From JALTDM01 sp964421355 (GTDB lineage: Bacteria > Bacteroidota > Bacteroidia > Bacteroidales > JALTDM01), in contig CAYQWX010000001.1 of assembly GCA_964421355.1 (NCBI GenBank), positions 62,001 through 126,000 of the forward strand: 64,000 nt of DNA, read 5' to 3'. Below the pieces are notes generated by a model that had not been told where the DNA came from, made no database searches, and saw only the letters and a list, made by a program, of their open reading frames with translations. Each line of letters begins with the position of its first letter. The stretch's first letter is position 1. The position numbers were made by a program, and so were the translations under genes. Shown here piece by piece: positions 26,978 to 35,788 of this stretch.

Positions 26978-28721
26978 CTATATCTGTTATCAATTGATTT
27001 TGAATACGGAACATGTTGTAGTATAATCCTTTTTTGTTAATGAGCTGGAAGTGAGTTCCTTGTTCTACTATTTTACCTTTGTTTAATACATAAATCATTT
27101 CATTGTTTTCCATATTTACAAGACGGTGAGTGATTGTTATTCGGGTTTTATTTTTTGATATATCTTCTATTGTTTTTAATATTTGTTTTTCTGTGATCAC
27201 ATCAAGGTTTGCAGTAACTTCGTCAAGTATTAAGATTGGAGCATCTTTTAGCAAAGCTCTTGCAATGGCTATTCTTTGGCGTTCTCCTCCACTCACTGCC
27301 AATCCAAATTCTCCCACATAAGTTTCTAATCCATTGGGTAGATTGTTTATGAAATCAGTCAATTGTGCTTGTTCTATGGCTTTATAAACTTCTTGCTTGG
27401 TTGCTTTGGGATTTGCCATTTTTAGATTTTCTTCAATAGTTGTATTAAACAAATATGTATCTTGTGATACCATTGCAAAATATTTTATCACATCATCTGG
27501 TCTGTAATTTTTTAGTGGATAGCTGCCAAATGTGATTTCTCCACTATTATAGTCCCAAAACCTCAATAATAGATTTGCTATTGTGCTTTTTCCAGCTCCG
27601 CTTGGTCCTACTATTGCAATGTGTTTACCTTCTTGTATATTTAGAGATATACTATCCAACACTTTTTTTTCTTTTAGATATCCGAATGAAACTTCTTGTA
27701 AATGAATGGAATAATTTTGAGGGACAGGTGATTTTTTAGGAATATCATTGATAGCAGGAGTTTCATTTGCTATTTCAAAAATTCGGGAAGCTGCTTGTTT
27801 AATTTTTTCTAAATATAAAAAAGCTTGTGGTAGGGTAGCAGTTGCTTCAAATGAAGATAATGAAGACATTGCTATTACTGCAAGCATTACTGCATCAAAA
27901 CCGTTTGACTGTGCAATAGGGATAGCTATTACCAATACTATAACCATACCTATATTGGCTAATAGAGTTTCAATGCCATTGTGCAAAGCATTTATCCAAA
28001 CGAGTTTTGATTGTAAAGAAGAAAATTGTTTATTCAATTTATTTATCTTTTCTAAATATTGGTATTCTTGATTGTTTGCAGTAAGGTCGGCTAATCCGTG
28101 AATAGTATCTATTATGTTTGTGTATAATTTACTTCTTACCTCAATTACTTGTTTTCCTATTGTTTTCCCGGATATATTTGCGATAAACGGAGATAATGTG
28201 CCTGCAAGTAAAAAGAATATCAAGAAGGTAATTGCTATTCTTACATCAAAATATCCTAAAAAAATAAACATTGCAAAAGATACCAAAATAGCAACGATTG
28301 GAGGAGCTACTACACTCACAAAGAAATGTTCCAGAGTTTCGATATCAGCAATTATTCGTCCAGTGAGGTCTCCGCTTTGATAATTTTGTATTTTGGCAGG
28401 AGCAAGTGGCTCTATTTTTTTATAGAACCATGTTCGCAAGTTAGATAAAATTTTAAATGTAGTGTTGTGAGAAGTTATTCGTTCTGCATACCTAAAAAGT
28501 CCTCTTGAAATTCCGAAAAATCTCACACCTGTGATAGGAACCATAAGAGAACCGAGAGCAGGATGAAGTGCGGCAGATGCAATTATAAAAGCAGATGTTC
28601 CCATCAAACCTATACTACTTCCAATGGTTAAAAAACCAAGACTTATTGCCAATAATATAGACCATTTGAAAGGCATAATCAATTTGACAAGTTGCAGTAT
28701 AGTGTTTTGATTTTGTTTCAT
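26970..28721 (-). CDS. cydC: CydC subunit of the cysteine/glutathione ABC exporter
   Basis: A 583-residue fused permease-ATPase half-transporter. About six membrane segments come first, including the CydC-typical TGVRFFGISRGLFRYAERIT near residue 65. The nucleotide-binding domain follows from about 330: Walker A GPSGAGKSTIANLL, signature VSGGERQRIAIARA, Walker B ILILDEVTANLD. CydDC exports cysteine or glutathione to the periplasm and is needed to assemble cytochrome bd and periplasmic redox proteins. It lies 10 bases after cydD in one operon; cydAB is not in the window. The 3' end overlaps the convergent gene by 8 bases. Confidence 0.9.
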   Translation of the reverse strand: MKQNQNTILQLVKLIMPFKWSILLAISLGFLTIGSSIGLMGTSAFIIASAALHPALGSLMVPITGVRFFGISRGLFRYAERITSHNTTFKILSNLRTWFYKKIEPLAPAKIQNYQSGDLTGRIIADIETLEHFFVSVVAPPIVAILVSFAMFIFLGYFDVRIAITFLIFFLLAGTLSPFIANISGKTIGKQVIEVRSKLYTNIIDTIHGLADLTANNQEYQYLEKINKLNKQFSSLQSKLVWINALHNGIETLLANIGMVIVLVIAIPIAQSNGFDAVMLAVIAMSSLSSFEATATLPQAFLYLEKIKQAASRIFEIANETPAINDIPKKSPVPQNYSIHLQEVSFGYLKEKKVLDSISLNIQEGKHIAIVGPSGAGKSTIANLLLRFWDYNSGEITFGSYPLKNYRPDDVIKYFAMVSQDTYLFNTTIEENLKMANPKATKQEVYKAIEQAQLTDFINNLPNGLETYVGEFGLAVSGGERQRIAIARALLKDAPILILDEVTANLDVITEKQILKTIEDISKNKTRITITHRLVNMENNEMIYVLNKGKIVEQGTHFQLINKKGLYYNMFRIQNQLITDIAI

Positions 28722-28731
28722 AGTATTGTCA

Positions 28732-30462
28732 TCATTTAGTGTTTTGTGCCGACGATATGAGTTTTGAATAAAATCCTTTGTTGTTTAATAAATTATTATG
28801 AGTGCCTTGTTCTACTATCTTGCCATTGGTTATTACTACTATTTTGTCGGAATTTATTATGGTAGATAGTCTATGAGCAATAACTAATACTGTTTTATTT
28901 TTAGTTAGTTTTTCTATTGCTTCCTGTATTTGATTTTCTACTTGAGGATCAAGATTTGAACTTGCTTCATCCAGAATTATTATGGGTGCATCTTTTACAA
29001 AAGCTCTTGCTATTGCTATTCTTTGTGCTTGTCCTCCACTCATTTTTATAGCACGTTCTCCTACCAGAGTATCCAATTTTTGTGGCATTTCCATAACGAA
29101 GTTGTAAGCATTTGCTTCTTTTAGTGCCATTATTATTTCTTTATCAGAAGCTTGAGGATTTGCAATCTTTATGTTTTCTCTTATTGTAGTATTAAATAAA
29201 TATGGAGTTTGAGGTACCCAGCTTACCAAATTACGCCATTGCTTGACTTCAATTTGTTGTAAATCAATATTATTTACTAATATTTTACCATTTGTAGGGG
29301 TTATGAATTTGAGTAATAAATTAACTATTGTACTTTTCCCTGCTCCACTTGGACCGACAAGAGCAGTCTTTTTATTTTGTTCGATTAAAAAAGATAAATT
29401 TGATATGGTAGTTTTTTCTTTTTCCCGATATGCAAATGATACATCTTTGAATTCTATTGTATAATTAGTTAGCTCTTTTATTTCTATTTTTTTGTTTTGT
29501 GTTGATAATATTGGCATTCCTAATATCTTGAAAATACGATCAGCAGCTGCTACTCCTGACATTCCTGCATGAAACCGCAAACCTAATTGTCTGAATGGCA
29601 TATAAAACTCAGGAGCCAATACTAATACAAAAAAAGCCATAAGAAAATCTATTCTTCCATAAAGTAACCTTAGTCCTATCTCTACCGCTATAATAGCTGT
29701 GCTCAGTGTTGCAATAAGTTCTAACACAAGTGCTGATATAAATGCAATTTTTAATACCGACATCGTGGATAACCGAAATTTATTGCTTATTTCTGCAATA
29801 GTTTTTATTTGATCTTTGGAACGTCCTAATATTTTCAAAATTTTAATTCCTTGTAGAGTGTCTAAAAAATAAGCACTCATTCTGCTTAAAGCTTTCCATT
29901 GTTGTTTGGTCTTTTTTTCAGCGGCATTTCCTATTAGTGTCATTAGCACAGGAATAGTTGGGGCTGTAAGTATCATTATTATTCCGGAAAGTGTGTCTGT
30001 GGGGAAAATAAAAAAAAGAATTGTAAAGGGAATCATTGCAGTGATAAACAATTGTGGTATGTATTGACTAAAATAGGCATCTAAATCTTCTATGCCGTTT
30101 ATAGCAGTGTTTGCCAGTTCTCCCGTTTGCTCGTAGTTTGCTTCTATTGGACCGAGTTGGGCTATATGATTAAGTAATTTCTTTCGTAAAATAAATTTTA
30201 TTTTATCTGCTGTTTTCCCTGCAAAGCCTTCACTTAACCATACTGATACTGCTCTTAATATAATTATTGTTACAAGTAAAATTATAATCGGTAAAAGATT
30301 GTGTAATGTTTCTTTTTTTAAGAATGCGTTATTTAATAGCTTGCTTAGGTACCAAGCCTGAAAGACAATGAAAAATCCTCCTATCAAAGAGAAAAAGATA
30401 GATAGATAAAAATCTTTTTTTACCTGTTTTAATTGTTTGAATAGTCTTTTGTCTATTTTCAT
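28732..30462 (-). CDS. cydD: CydD subunit of the cysteine/glutathione ABC exporter
   Basis: A 576-residue partner of CydC with the same permease-ATPase layout. CydD traits are visible in the membrane half: VSVWLSEGFAGKTADKIKF, then LQGIKILKILGRSKDQI and the later EFYMPFRQLGLRFHAGMSG. The nucleotide-binding domain has Walker A GPSGAGKSTIVNLL, signature MSGGQAQRIAIARA and Walker B IIILDEASSNLD. It is the first gene of the pair. No TAnnTTTG element was seen immediately upstream, so its promoter is unclear. Confidence 0.9.
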   Translation of the reverse strand: MKIDKRLFKQLKQVKKDFYLSIFFSLIGGFFIVFQAWYLSKLLNNAFLKKETLHNLLPIIILLVTIIILRAVSVWLSEGFAGKTADKIKFILRKKLLNHIAQLGPIEANYEQTGELANTAINGIEDLDAYFSQYIPQLFITAMIPFTILFFIFPTDTLSGIIMILTAPTIPVLMTLIGNAAEKKTKQQWKALSRMSAYFLDTLQGIKILKILGRSKDQIKTIAEISNKFRLSTMSVLKIAFISALVLELIATLSTAIIAVEIGLRLLYGRIDFLMAFFVLVLAPEFYMPFRQLGLRFHAGMSGVAAADRIFKILGMPILSTQNKKIEIKELTNYTIEFKDVSFAYREKEKTTISNLSFLIEQNKKTALVGPSGAGKSTIVNLLLKFITPTNGKILVNNIDLQQIEVKQWRNLVSWVPQTPYLFNTTIRENIKIANPQASDKEIIMALKEANAYNFVMEMPQKLDTLVGERAIKMSGGQAQRIAIARAFVKDAPIIILDEASSNLDPQVENQIQEAIEKLTKNKTVLVIAHRLSTIINSDKIVVITNGKIVEQGTHNNLLNNKGFYSKLISSAQNTK

Positions 30463-30640
30463 TTTATAAAAACAAGCGGTACTTATTTTTTTCTTTCAAA
30501 GAAAGTAAAAATATATTAATTGATATGCTATCTTTGGAAAAAGTAGGTTTGTGTGGCTCTTTAAATCTTTTTTCATTTATAAAAAATCTCATTATTTATA
30601 ATAATTACAATTAGTTAGCATTTGGCATTTGTTACTATAA

Positions 30641-30648
30641 TATATTTG
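30641..30648 (+). promoter_or_regulatory. -7 promoter element of miaB
   Basis: TATATTTG (followed by C) lies 22 bases before the miaB ATG. A TTTG occurs 16 bases upstream, shorter than the 19-base consensus spacing. Confidence 0.5.
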
Positions 30649-30670
30649 CAATACCAAAATTTGTGAGAAC

Positions 30671-31984
30671 ATGAAGAAAAAGGTGTATATAGAAACTTAC
30701 GGGTGTCAAATGAATGTGGCTGATAGTGAGGTGATAGCTACAATACTTAATGACAATGAATATGAAATAATACAAGATATAAACCAAGCAGATATAATAT
30801 TTGTAAATACTTGTGCGGTAAGGGAACATGCGGAACAAAGGGTGTTTAGCAGACTTGACTATTTTAACACTTTTAAGAAAAAGAGGAAAGATATAAAAAT
30901 AGGTATTTTAGGCTGTATGGCAGAGCGGTTAAAAAAAAGTATTTTGGAACAAAAACCTTTTGTTGATATAGTTGCAGGTCCCGATTCTTATAGGAATTTA
31001 CCAGAAATGATAGAAACAACCGAAAGTGGACAAAAAACTGTAAATGTATTACTATCAAAGGAAGAAACTTATAATGATATATTGCCTACAAGATATAATA
31101 GTAATGGTTTGTCGGCTTTTGTATCCATAATGCGGGGATGTGATAATATGTGTTCTTTCTGTATAGTGCCATTTACACGGGGTAGAGAACGAAGTAGATC
31201 GGTAGAGTCTATTATGCAAGAGATAGAAGATATTATTAATGATGGTTATAAGGAAATTACCCTGATAGGTCAAAATGTGGATAAATACAATTATAAAGAT
31301 GTGAATTTTGCTAAATTGCTTGCAATGGTTGCAGATGTTGCAAAAAAATTGCGTATTCGTTTTGCAACATCTTATCCACAGCATTTCACAGAAGAAGTGA
31401 TGCGGGTAATGGCTTCAAAATCAAATGTTTGCCATTATATTCACCTTCCTGTGCAATCAGGTAGCAATAATATGCTGAAAGCGATGAAACGGGGCTATAC
31501 TGCGGAGTGGTATTTGGACAAAATAAATATGATTCGTAGTTATGTGCCGGATGCTGCCATATCTACTGATATTATTACGGGGTTTTGTGGAGAAACGGAA
31601 GAAGACCACGCGGCAACACTTAATTTGATGGAACAAGTAAAATACGATTATGCTTATATGTTTAAGTATTCTGAACGTCCGGGAACCTATGCGGCAAAAT
31701 ACCTAAAAGATGATGTTCCGGAAGAAATAAAGTTGAGGAGACTAAATGAGATTATAGACTTGCAAAGAAGTTTGTCGGAAGAAAGTAATAAAAAAGATGT
31801 GGGAAAAACATTTAAAGTTATGGTAGAAGGTGTTTCTAAAAAATCAAAAGAAGAACTTTTTGGACGTAATTCTCAAAATAAGGTTATAGTATTTCCTACA
31901 AAATCTAATATAAAAAAGGGTGATATTATAAGGGTGGAAGTAACTTCTTATACATCTGCAACTTTACGGGGGAAAGCAATATAA
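30671..31984 (+). CDS. miaB: tRNA i6A37 methylthiotransferase MiaB
   Basis: A 437-residue radical SAM enzyme that adds a methylthio group to N6-isopentenyl-A37 of tRNAs reading UNN codons. The N-terminal domain holds the auxiliary cluster cysteines C12 (ETYGCQMN), C48 (NTCAVRE) and C82 (LGCMAER). The radical SAM motif is RGCDNMCSFCIVPFTRGRERSR (C157, C161, C164). The C-terminal TRAM domain is about 375-437. Its length and motif spelling identify MiaB rather than the ribosomal RimO. It is monocistronic. Confidence 0.97.
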   Translation: MKKKVYIETYGCQMNVADSEVIATILNDNEYEIIQDINQADIIFVNTCAVREHAEQRVFSRLDYFNTFKKKRKDIKIGILGCMAERLKKSILEQKPFVDIVAGPDSYRNLPEMIETTESGQKTVNVLLSKEETYNDILPTRYNSNGLSAFVSIMRGCDNMCSFCIVPFTRGRERSRSVESIMQEIEDIINDGYKEITLIGQNVDKYNYKDVNFAKLLAMVADVAKKLRIRFATSYPQHFTEEVMRVMASKSNVCHYIHLPVQSGSNNMLKAMKRGYTAEWYLDKINMIRSYVPDAAISTDIITGFCGETEEDHAATLNLMEQVKYDYAYMFKYSERPGTYAAKYLKDDVPEEIKLRRLNEIIDLQRSLSEESNKKDVGKTFKVMVEGVSKKSKEELFGRNSQNKVIVFPTKSNIKKGDIIRVEVTSYTSATLRGKAI

Positions 31985-31987
31985 ATA

Positions 31988-32824
31988 TTAATTGTTTTTA
32001 CAACAAGATTTTATTTTACATCTAATGCTTTTTATAGCTAAGTCTATATTTAATAATAATGAAAGATTTTCTTGTGAGTAGTCATTAATTATTTCTTTTG
32101 CTCTTCTGCAAGAATTATTTTTTATATAGTGATTTAGTGCTTTCCTATATATTTTATATCGTAGTTTAGTGGGAATTGAGGATTGTTTATACACTTCTGT
32201 TTTATTGTTTTTTATAAGAGAGAATATTTGCTTTATGTTTTTTTCTTTCAATCCTATGATTGTTAAGAAAGTCCAATGTTGTAAAGAATATGGTAAAGTG
32301 CCGTATTTTTTATTTACAATATCTATTATTTTATAAATAAATGGTTCTAAACTGTGTGAATATAGTGATATTGAGAGATTTGCTAACAGATAATAATCTT
32401 TTGCCGTTATGTTTTTTTCGTTTTTAAAAGTTGTAATTATCCAGAGAGAGTCTATTTGAGGTTTGTTAAAATAATGATAAGCCGCTTCATAGAAAATATT
32501 TTTGTAAGAAGATTCCAAATGTTTGTCTGGTAATAATATCCTTTGTGCAAGTAAATAAAATAATGTTATATCATATTTTTCGGTTATAAAAAAACTTTTG
32601 GCTGTTTCTACCAATAAGTTTTTATCTACAAAGTTATTGGTAGGACTATATAATATTTTATCGGTAACTGAAATGGCATCATGTAAGTCGTTGTTTATTA
32701 AATCTCTGTTGCTTTGTGCGTTTATAATTTGTAGATATGCAAGTTCTGTGGTGTCGCTGTATTGTGCAAATAATCTGGTTATTGCAAATAGAAATAATGA
32801 AAAGACGAAAAATATTTTTTTCAT
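31988..32824 (-). CDS. Exported protein of unknown function with helical repeats
   Basis: A 278-residue protein with a signal peptide to about residue 20 (RLFAQ). The rest is helical, with paired-helix character that could be TPR- or HEAT-like (SSYKNIFYEAAYHYFNKPQ, KDYYLLANLSISLYSHS). It ends in an unusual cysteine-rich tail (IRCKIKSCCKNN). No named family is recognised. It lies 10 bases after the DUF5683-like gene on the same strand, so the two are probably co-transcribed. Confidence 0.75.
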   Translation of the reverse strand: MKKIFFVFSLFLFAITRLFAQYSDTTELAYLQIINAQSNRDLINNDLHDAISVTDKILYSPTNNFVDKNLLVETAKSFFITEKYDITLFYLLAQRILLPDKHLESSYKNIFYEAAYHYFNKPQIDSLWIITTFKNEKNITAKDYYLLANLSISLYSHSLEPFIYKIIDIVNKKYGTLPYSLQHWTFLTIIGLKEKNIKQIFSLIKNNKTEVYKQSSIPTKLRYKIYRKALNHYIKNNSCRRAKEIINDYSQENLSLLLNIDLAIKSIRCKIKSCCKNN

Positions 32825-32834
32825 ATCTATTGTC

Positions 32835-33425
32835 TCAAAATTTTATGTACATACCTACAGCAGGTATTGTGTTTTTATGTAATCTTTCTTTTTCCAAAGT
32901 TGCTTTTAGTCCGAATTTGTATCTTATCGTTTCTTGTTGTTTCTGCAAAGATACTTTTCCCTTTATCCAATCATATAAATATGTTGTGATAATAATTCCG
33001 AGTGAAATAGTTGTAACCACATCTTCTTTTTTTAATTTCCAATTACCGACAATATTCATATATTCGTTTTCGTCCGATGATGTATGAAATGGATTGATGT
33101 TTATAAAAGATTCTCCCCGTGCTTTGTTGCTTATATATACTGCTGTTAGTCCTGTATAACCAATAATTCTCCAGGCAAGTAAACGGTTCCCTGTTTTTTT
33201 ATCTCCTATATAATAATGTATGTATCCGGGTACTAAAATGGCATAAAAAGCATCCAGCATACGAATATTACGGGAAAGAGTGCGGTATTCGTATATAGTG
33301 GTAGTATGTGGGATAGGTGTTACTTTTATTAAATCGTCTTGCAAATGCGGGTAAACTTCAAAGTCTTGTGAGAACAAGGAAATGCTCATTAAAAAAAATA
33401 TTATAAAAAATCCTTTCTTTTTCAT
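32835..33425 (-). CDS. DUF5683-like envelope protein
   Basis: A 196-residue exported protein. The start is placed at the ATG at 33425 (MKKKGFF), giving a clean signal peptide ending near LFSQ; a longer frame from 33458 adds 11 residues with no signal character. After a short linker it has an integral-membrane-like segment with ILVPGYIHYYIGDKKTG, RIIGYTGLTAVYISNK and LGIIITTYLYDWIKG, the layout of the DUF5683 family common in Bacteroidota. Its function is unknown. It lies between the OB-fold lipoprotein and the helical-repeat protein, all on the minus strand. Confidence 0.7.
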   Translation of the reverse strand: MKKKGFFIIFFLMSISLFSQDFEVYPHLQDDLIKVTPIPHTTTIYEYRTLSRNIRMLDAFYAILVPGYIHYYIGDKKTGNRLLAWRIIGYTGLTAVYISNKARGESFININPFHTSSDENEYMNIVGNWKLKKEDVVTTISLGIIITTYLYDWIKGKVSLQKQQETIRYKFGLKATLEKERLHKNTIPAVGMYIKF

Positions 33426-33490
33426 AACATTACAATTGAAATAAGGAGAAAGAAACAATAACCTTCCTCCTTATTTTTATGTGTTATTGG

Positions 33491-34144
33491 TTATTCTATT
33501 ACTTTGTAAGATTTTAGCACGATATATTTATTTACAATGTATCCTTTCCCATTATTTTTTATTTCCTTTTGCAAATTTGCAATTTGAGCTAATTGGTCAT
33601 CTATAGACATTTCTTCTTCAGGTTCTCCTTTTTCTCCCTGTTCTTCTCCTTCGGCATGTTCAACTTCTTTAAGGTGCTTGCCTTCTGCTTTTGTTTCTCC
33701 TTCTGCTTTTTTTGCTTCCAAATCTTTTGTTAGATTGGCAAGATAAGTGCTATCTATTTTTTCTGTGTTTAATGTTCCAGTTACTTCAATTGTTTTGCCT
33801 GCAAGTTCTTGGTCAAAAGGTTGTTGGTCTTCTGATGTTTCTACTCTTATTCTTTCACCAGGATTATCTCCTACCAACATCAATCTTTTGCCACCATGTT
33901 TGCATACATGGTCAACTGTTCCTTTTATTTTTATTGTTTTATTTGACAACACCAATGCTGTAGAGTCGTTTAATGTTGCAAATGTTACTTCTGTAACTTC
34001 TACAGTAGAATCAGTGTCTGATACTACGGAACTGTCTTGTGGTGGAACATTACTATTTTCTTCTTTGTTTCCATTTTGATTTCCACAAGAAATTACTCCT
34101 AAACTAATAATAATTCCTAATAATAAAAATTTAATTTTTTTCAT
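33491..34144 (-). CDS. Lipoprotein with OB-fold-like domain
   Basis: A 217-residue predicted lipoprotein. The start is the ATG at 34144; a longer TTG frame would begin inside the -7 box at 34169-34176. The lipobox is GVISC (Cys at about residue 20), then an acidic linker, an OB-fold-like domain (NKTIKIKGTVDHVCKHGGKR to KTIEVTGTLN) at about 75-145, a Glu/Lys-rich coiled segment (about 150-185), and a hydrophilic end. The OB-like assignment rests on the strand pattern and the VDHVCKHGG motif seen in related Bacteroidota proteins. Function unknown; possibly metal or small-ligand binding at the envelope. Confidence 0.72.
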   Translation of the reverse strand: MKKIKFLLLGIIISLGVISCGNQNGNKEENSNVPPQDSSVVSDTDSTVEVTEVTFATLNDSTALVLSNKTIKIKGTVDHVCKHGGKRLMLVGDNPGERIRVETSEDQQPFDQELAGKTIEVTGTLNTEKIDSTYLANLTKDLEAKKAEGETKAEGKHLKEVEHAEGEEQGEKGEPEEEMSIDDQLAQIANLQKEIKNNGKGYIVNKYIVLKSYKVIE

Positions 34145-34168
34145 GTTTTTTTCATTTTTTATTTGTTT

Positions 34169-34176
34169 CAAAAATA
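34169..34176 (-). promoter_or_regulatory. -7 promoter element of the OB-fold lipoprotein gene
   Basis: TATTTTTG on the minus strand lies 25 bases before the ATG at 34144 and rules out the longer TTG start at 34171. Confidence 0.5.
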
Positions 34177-34224
34177 AGTAAAATAATTAAAAGGTAAACA
34201 TATTATCTCACAAAACATTTTGAT

Positions 34225-34232
34225 TATTTTTG
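34225..34232 (+). promoter_or_regulatory. -7 promoter element of purM
   Basis: TATTTTTG lies 25 bases before the ATG at 34257. The TTG at 34230 lies inside this box, so it is not the start codon. Confidence 0.55.
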
Positions 34233-34256
34233 AACCGTAAAAACATTATTTTATTT

Positions 34257-35426
34257 ATGAAATCACGTTATGAAAGTAGGGGCGTATCTTCCAAAAAAGA
34301 AGATGTGCATAATGCTATAAAAAATATAGATAAAGGATTGTATCCAAAAGCTTTTGCTAAAATATTGCCTGATATTGTTGGTAATGATAATAACTATTGT
34401 AATGTGATGCATGCCGACGGAGCAGGCACTAAGTCTTCACTTGCTTATGCTTATTGGAAAGAGACTGGAGATTTGTCTGTGTGGTATGGAATAGCACAAG
34501 ATGCAATTGTGATGAATACTGATGATTTACTTTGTGTGGGAATAGATGATAATTTAATTTTATCTTCTACAATTGGCAGGAATAAGCATTTGATCTCGGG
34601 AGAGATAATCTCTGCAATTATAGAGGGCAACATGAGATTTGCTAACAAGATGAAAGAGTATGGTATAAATATAATGCTTGCGGGAGGAGAAACTGCAGAT
34701 GTTGGTGACTTGGTAAGGTCTATTATTGTCGATTCTACTTTGTTTGCTCGTACGGAAAGGAAAAATATTATTACCAATGATAAAATAGTTCCAGGAAATG
34801 TTATTGTCGGATTAACTTCTTTTGGACAAGCAGTATATGAAGATAGTTATAATTCAGGTATGGGTAGTAACGGACTTACTTCTGCACGTCATGACTTGTT
34901 TGGCTTGGAAGTGAAGAATAAATATCCAGACACATTTGATCATCTTACCGATGAGAAATACATATATAGCGGAAGATTTAATTTATCTGATACAATAACT
35001 ATTGATGGGAAGGAGATGTCTGTAGCCAAATTGGTATTGTCTCCCACACGAACTTATTTGCCTGTGATGAGAGAGGTTTTTGCCCGTTACAAAGCAAAAA
35101 TAAACGGTATGGTACATTGTACCGGAGGAGGACAGACTAAAATTATGAATTTCACATCTTATACTGTGGTGAAAGACAATTTGTTCGATGTGCCACCATT
35201 ATTTAGCCTAATCAAAAAAGAAACCGATACTCCTTGGAAAGAAATGTACGAGGTATTTAATATGGGACACAGACTGGAAATAATTACAGATGATACTACT
35301 GCTCAAAAAATTATAGAAGTTTCAAAATCTTTTGGGATAGATTCAAAAGTGATAGGCTACATAAAAGAAGGAAATAAAAAACTTATCATTAAAAATAGCG
35401 AAGAAAAAATAGAATGGGAATATTAA
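34257..35426 (+). CDS. purM: Phosphoribosylformylglycinamidine cyclo-ligase
   Basis: Closes the imidazole ring: FGAM plus ATP gives 5-aminoimidazole ribonucleotide in de novo purine synthesis. The 389-residue protein begins MKSRYESRGVSSKKEDVH at the ATG at 34257. PurM/AIR synthase motifs are HADGAGTKSSLAY, DDLLCVGIDDNLI, LAGGETADVGDL, GLTSFGQAVYE and VHCTGGGQTKIMN. It is the long form usual in Bacteroidota. It is followed after 9 bases by the 3' end of the convergent tRNA-Cys gene. purC lies separately at 49927. Confidence 0.95.
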   Translation: MKSRYESRGVSSKKEDVHNAIKNIDKGLYPKAFAKILPDIVGNDNNYCNVMHADGAGTKSSLAYAYWKETGDLSVWYGIAQDAIVMNTDDLLCVGIDDNLILSSTIGRNKHLISGEIISAIIEGNMRFANKMKEYGINIMLAGGETADVGDLVRSIIVDSTLFARTERKNIITNDKIVPGNVIVGLTSFGQAVYEDSYNSGMGSNGLTSARHDLFGLEVKNKYPDTFDHLTDEKYIYSGRFNLSDTITIDGKEMSVAKLVLSPTRTYLPVMREVFARYKAKINGMVHCTGGGQTKIMNFTSYTVVKDNLFDVPPLFSLIKKETDTPWKEMYEVFNMGHRLEIITDDTTAQKIIEVSKSFGIDSKVIGYIKEGNKKLIIKNSEEKIEWEY

Positions 35427-35435
35427 AAATGGTAG

Positions 35436-35506
35436 AGGTAGCGAGCGGATTCGAACCGCTGTACAAGGTTTTGCAGACCTCTGCCTAGCCACTCGGCCAC
35501 GCTACC
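35436..35506 (-). tRNA. tRNA-Cys (GCA)
   Basis: The 71-nt minus-strand transcript folds as a cloverleaf with a 7-bp acceptor stem (GGTAGCG with CGCTACC). The anticodon loop is CTGCAAA with anticodon GCA, and the T-arm is GCGGTTCGAATCCGC. The discriminator is U73, the identity base of cysteine tRNAs. CCA is not encoded. It lies downstream of tRNA-Lys on the same strand. Confidence 0.96.
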
Positions 35507-35523
35507 TTATATGTTATACAAAA

Positions 35524-35550
35524 AAACGGTAAAATATTATTTTACCGTTT
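35524..35550 (-). terminator. Terminator between tRNA-Lys and tRNA-Cys
   Basis: A 12-bp perfect stem (AAACGGTAAAAT with ATTTTACCGTTT) has a 3-base loop and is followed on the minus strand by a T-run. It lies 17 bases past the tRNA-Lys 3' end. Readthrough or a second promoter would be needed for tRNA-Cys. Confidence 0.8.
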
Positions 35551-35566
35551 CCCCTTTTTGAAAGTG

Positions 35567-35639
35567 TGATTGGGCCGGGATTCGAACCCGGGACCCTCTG
35601 CTTAAAAGGCAGATGCTCTACCTGCTGAGCTACCCAACC
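35567..35639 (-). tRNA. tRNA-Lys (TTT)
   Basis: The 73-nt minus-strand cloverleaf has acceptor GGTTGGG with CCCAATC (one G-U pair) and D-arm GCTCAGCAGGTAGAGC. The anticodon stem-loop is CTGCCTTTTAAGCAG with anticodon TTT, and the T-arm is CCGGGTTCGAATCCCGG; the discriminator is A. CCA is not encoded. A consensus promoter lies upstream at 35701-35730. Confidence 0.96.
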
Positions 35640-35700
35640 AGCCCTTTGTTTTATGCTGTTGTTTTTAGAAAGTCAGAACCCCGCGGTAAAAATGTGAGCA

Positions 35701-35730
35701 CAAAAATAACCTCTTTTTTTTATATGGCAA
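35701..35730 (-). promoter_or_regulatory. Full consensus promoter of the tRNA-Lys gene
   Basis: On the minus strand TTG (35730-35728), 19 bases, then TATTTTTG (35708-35701): an exact TTG-N19-TAnnTTTG layout. Transcription should start about 55 bases before the tRNA. Confidence 0.75.
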
Positions 35731-35788
35731 TGCTTATAAAGTACTTTTTTAACTGTTTTTGTTTGTGGTTGTTGTAAATGCTTGTTTT

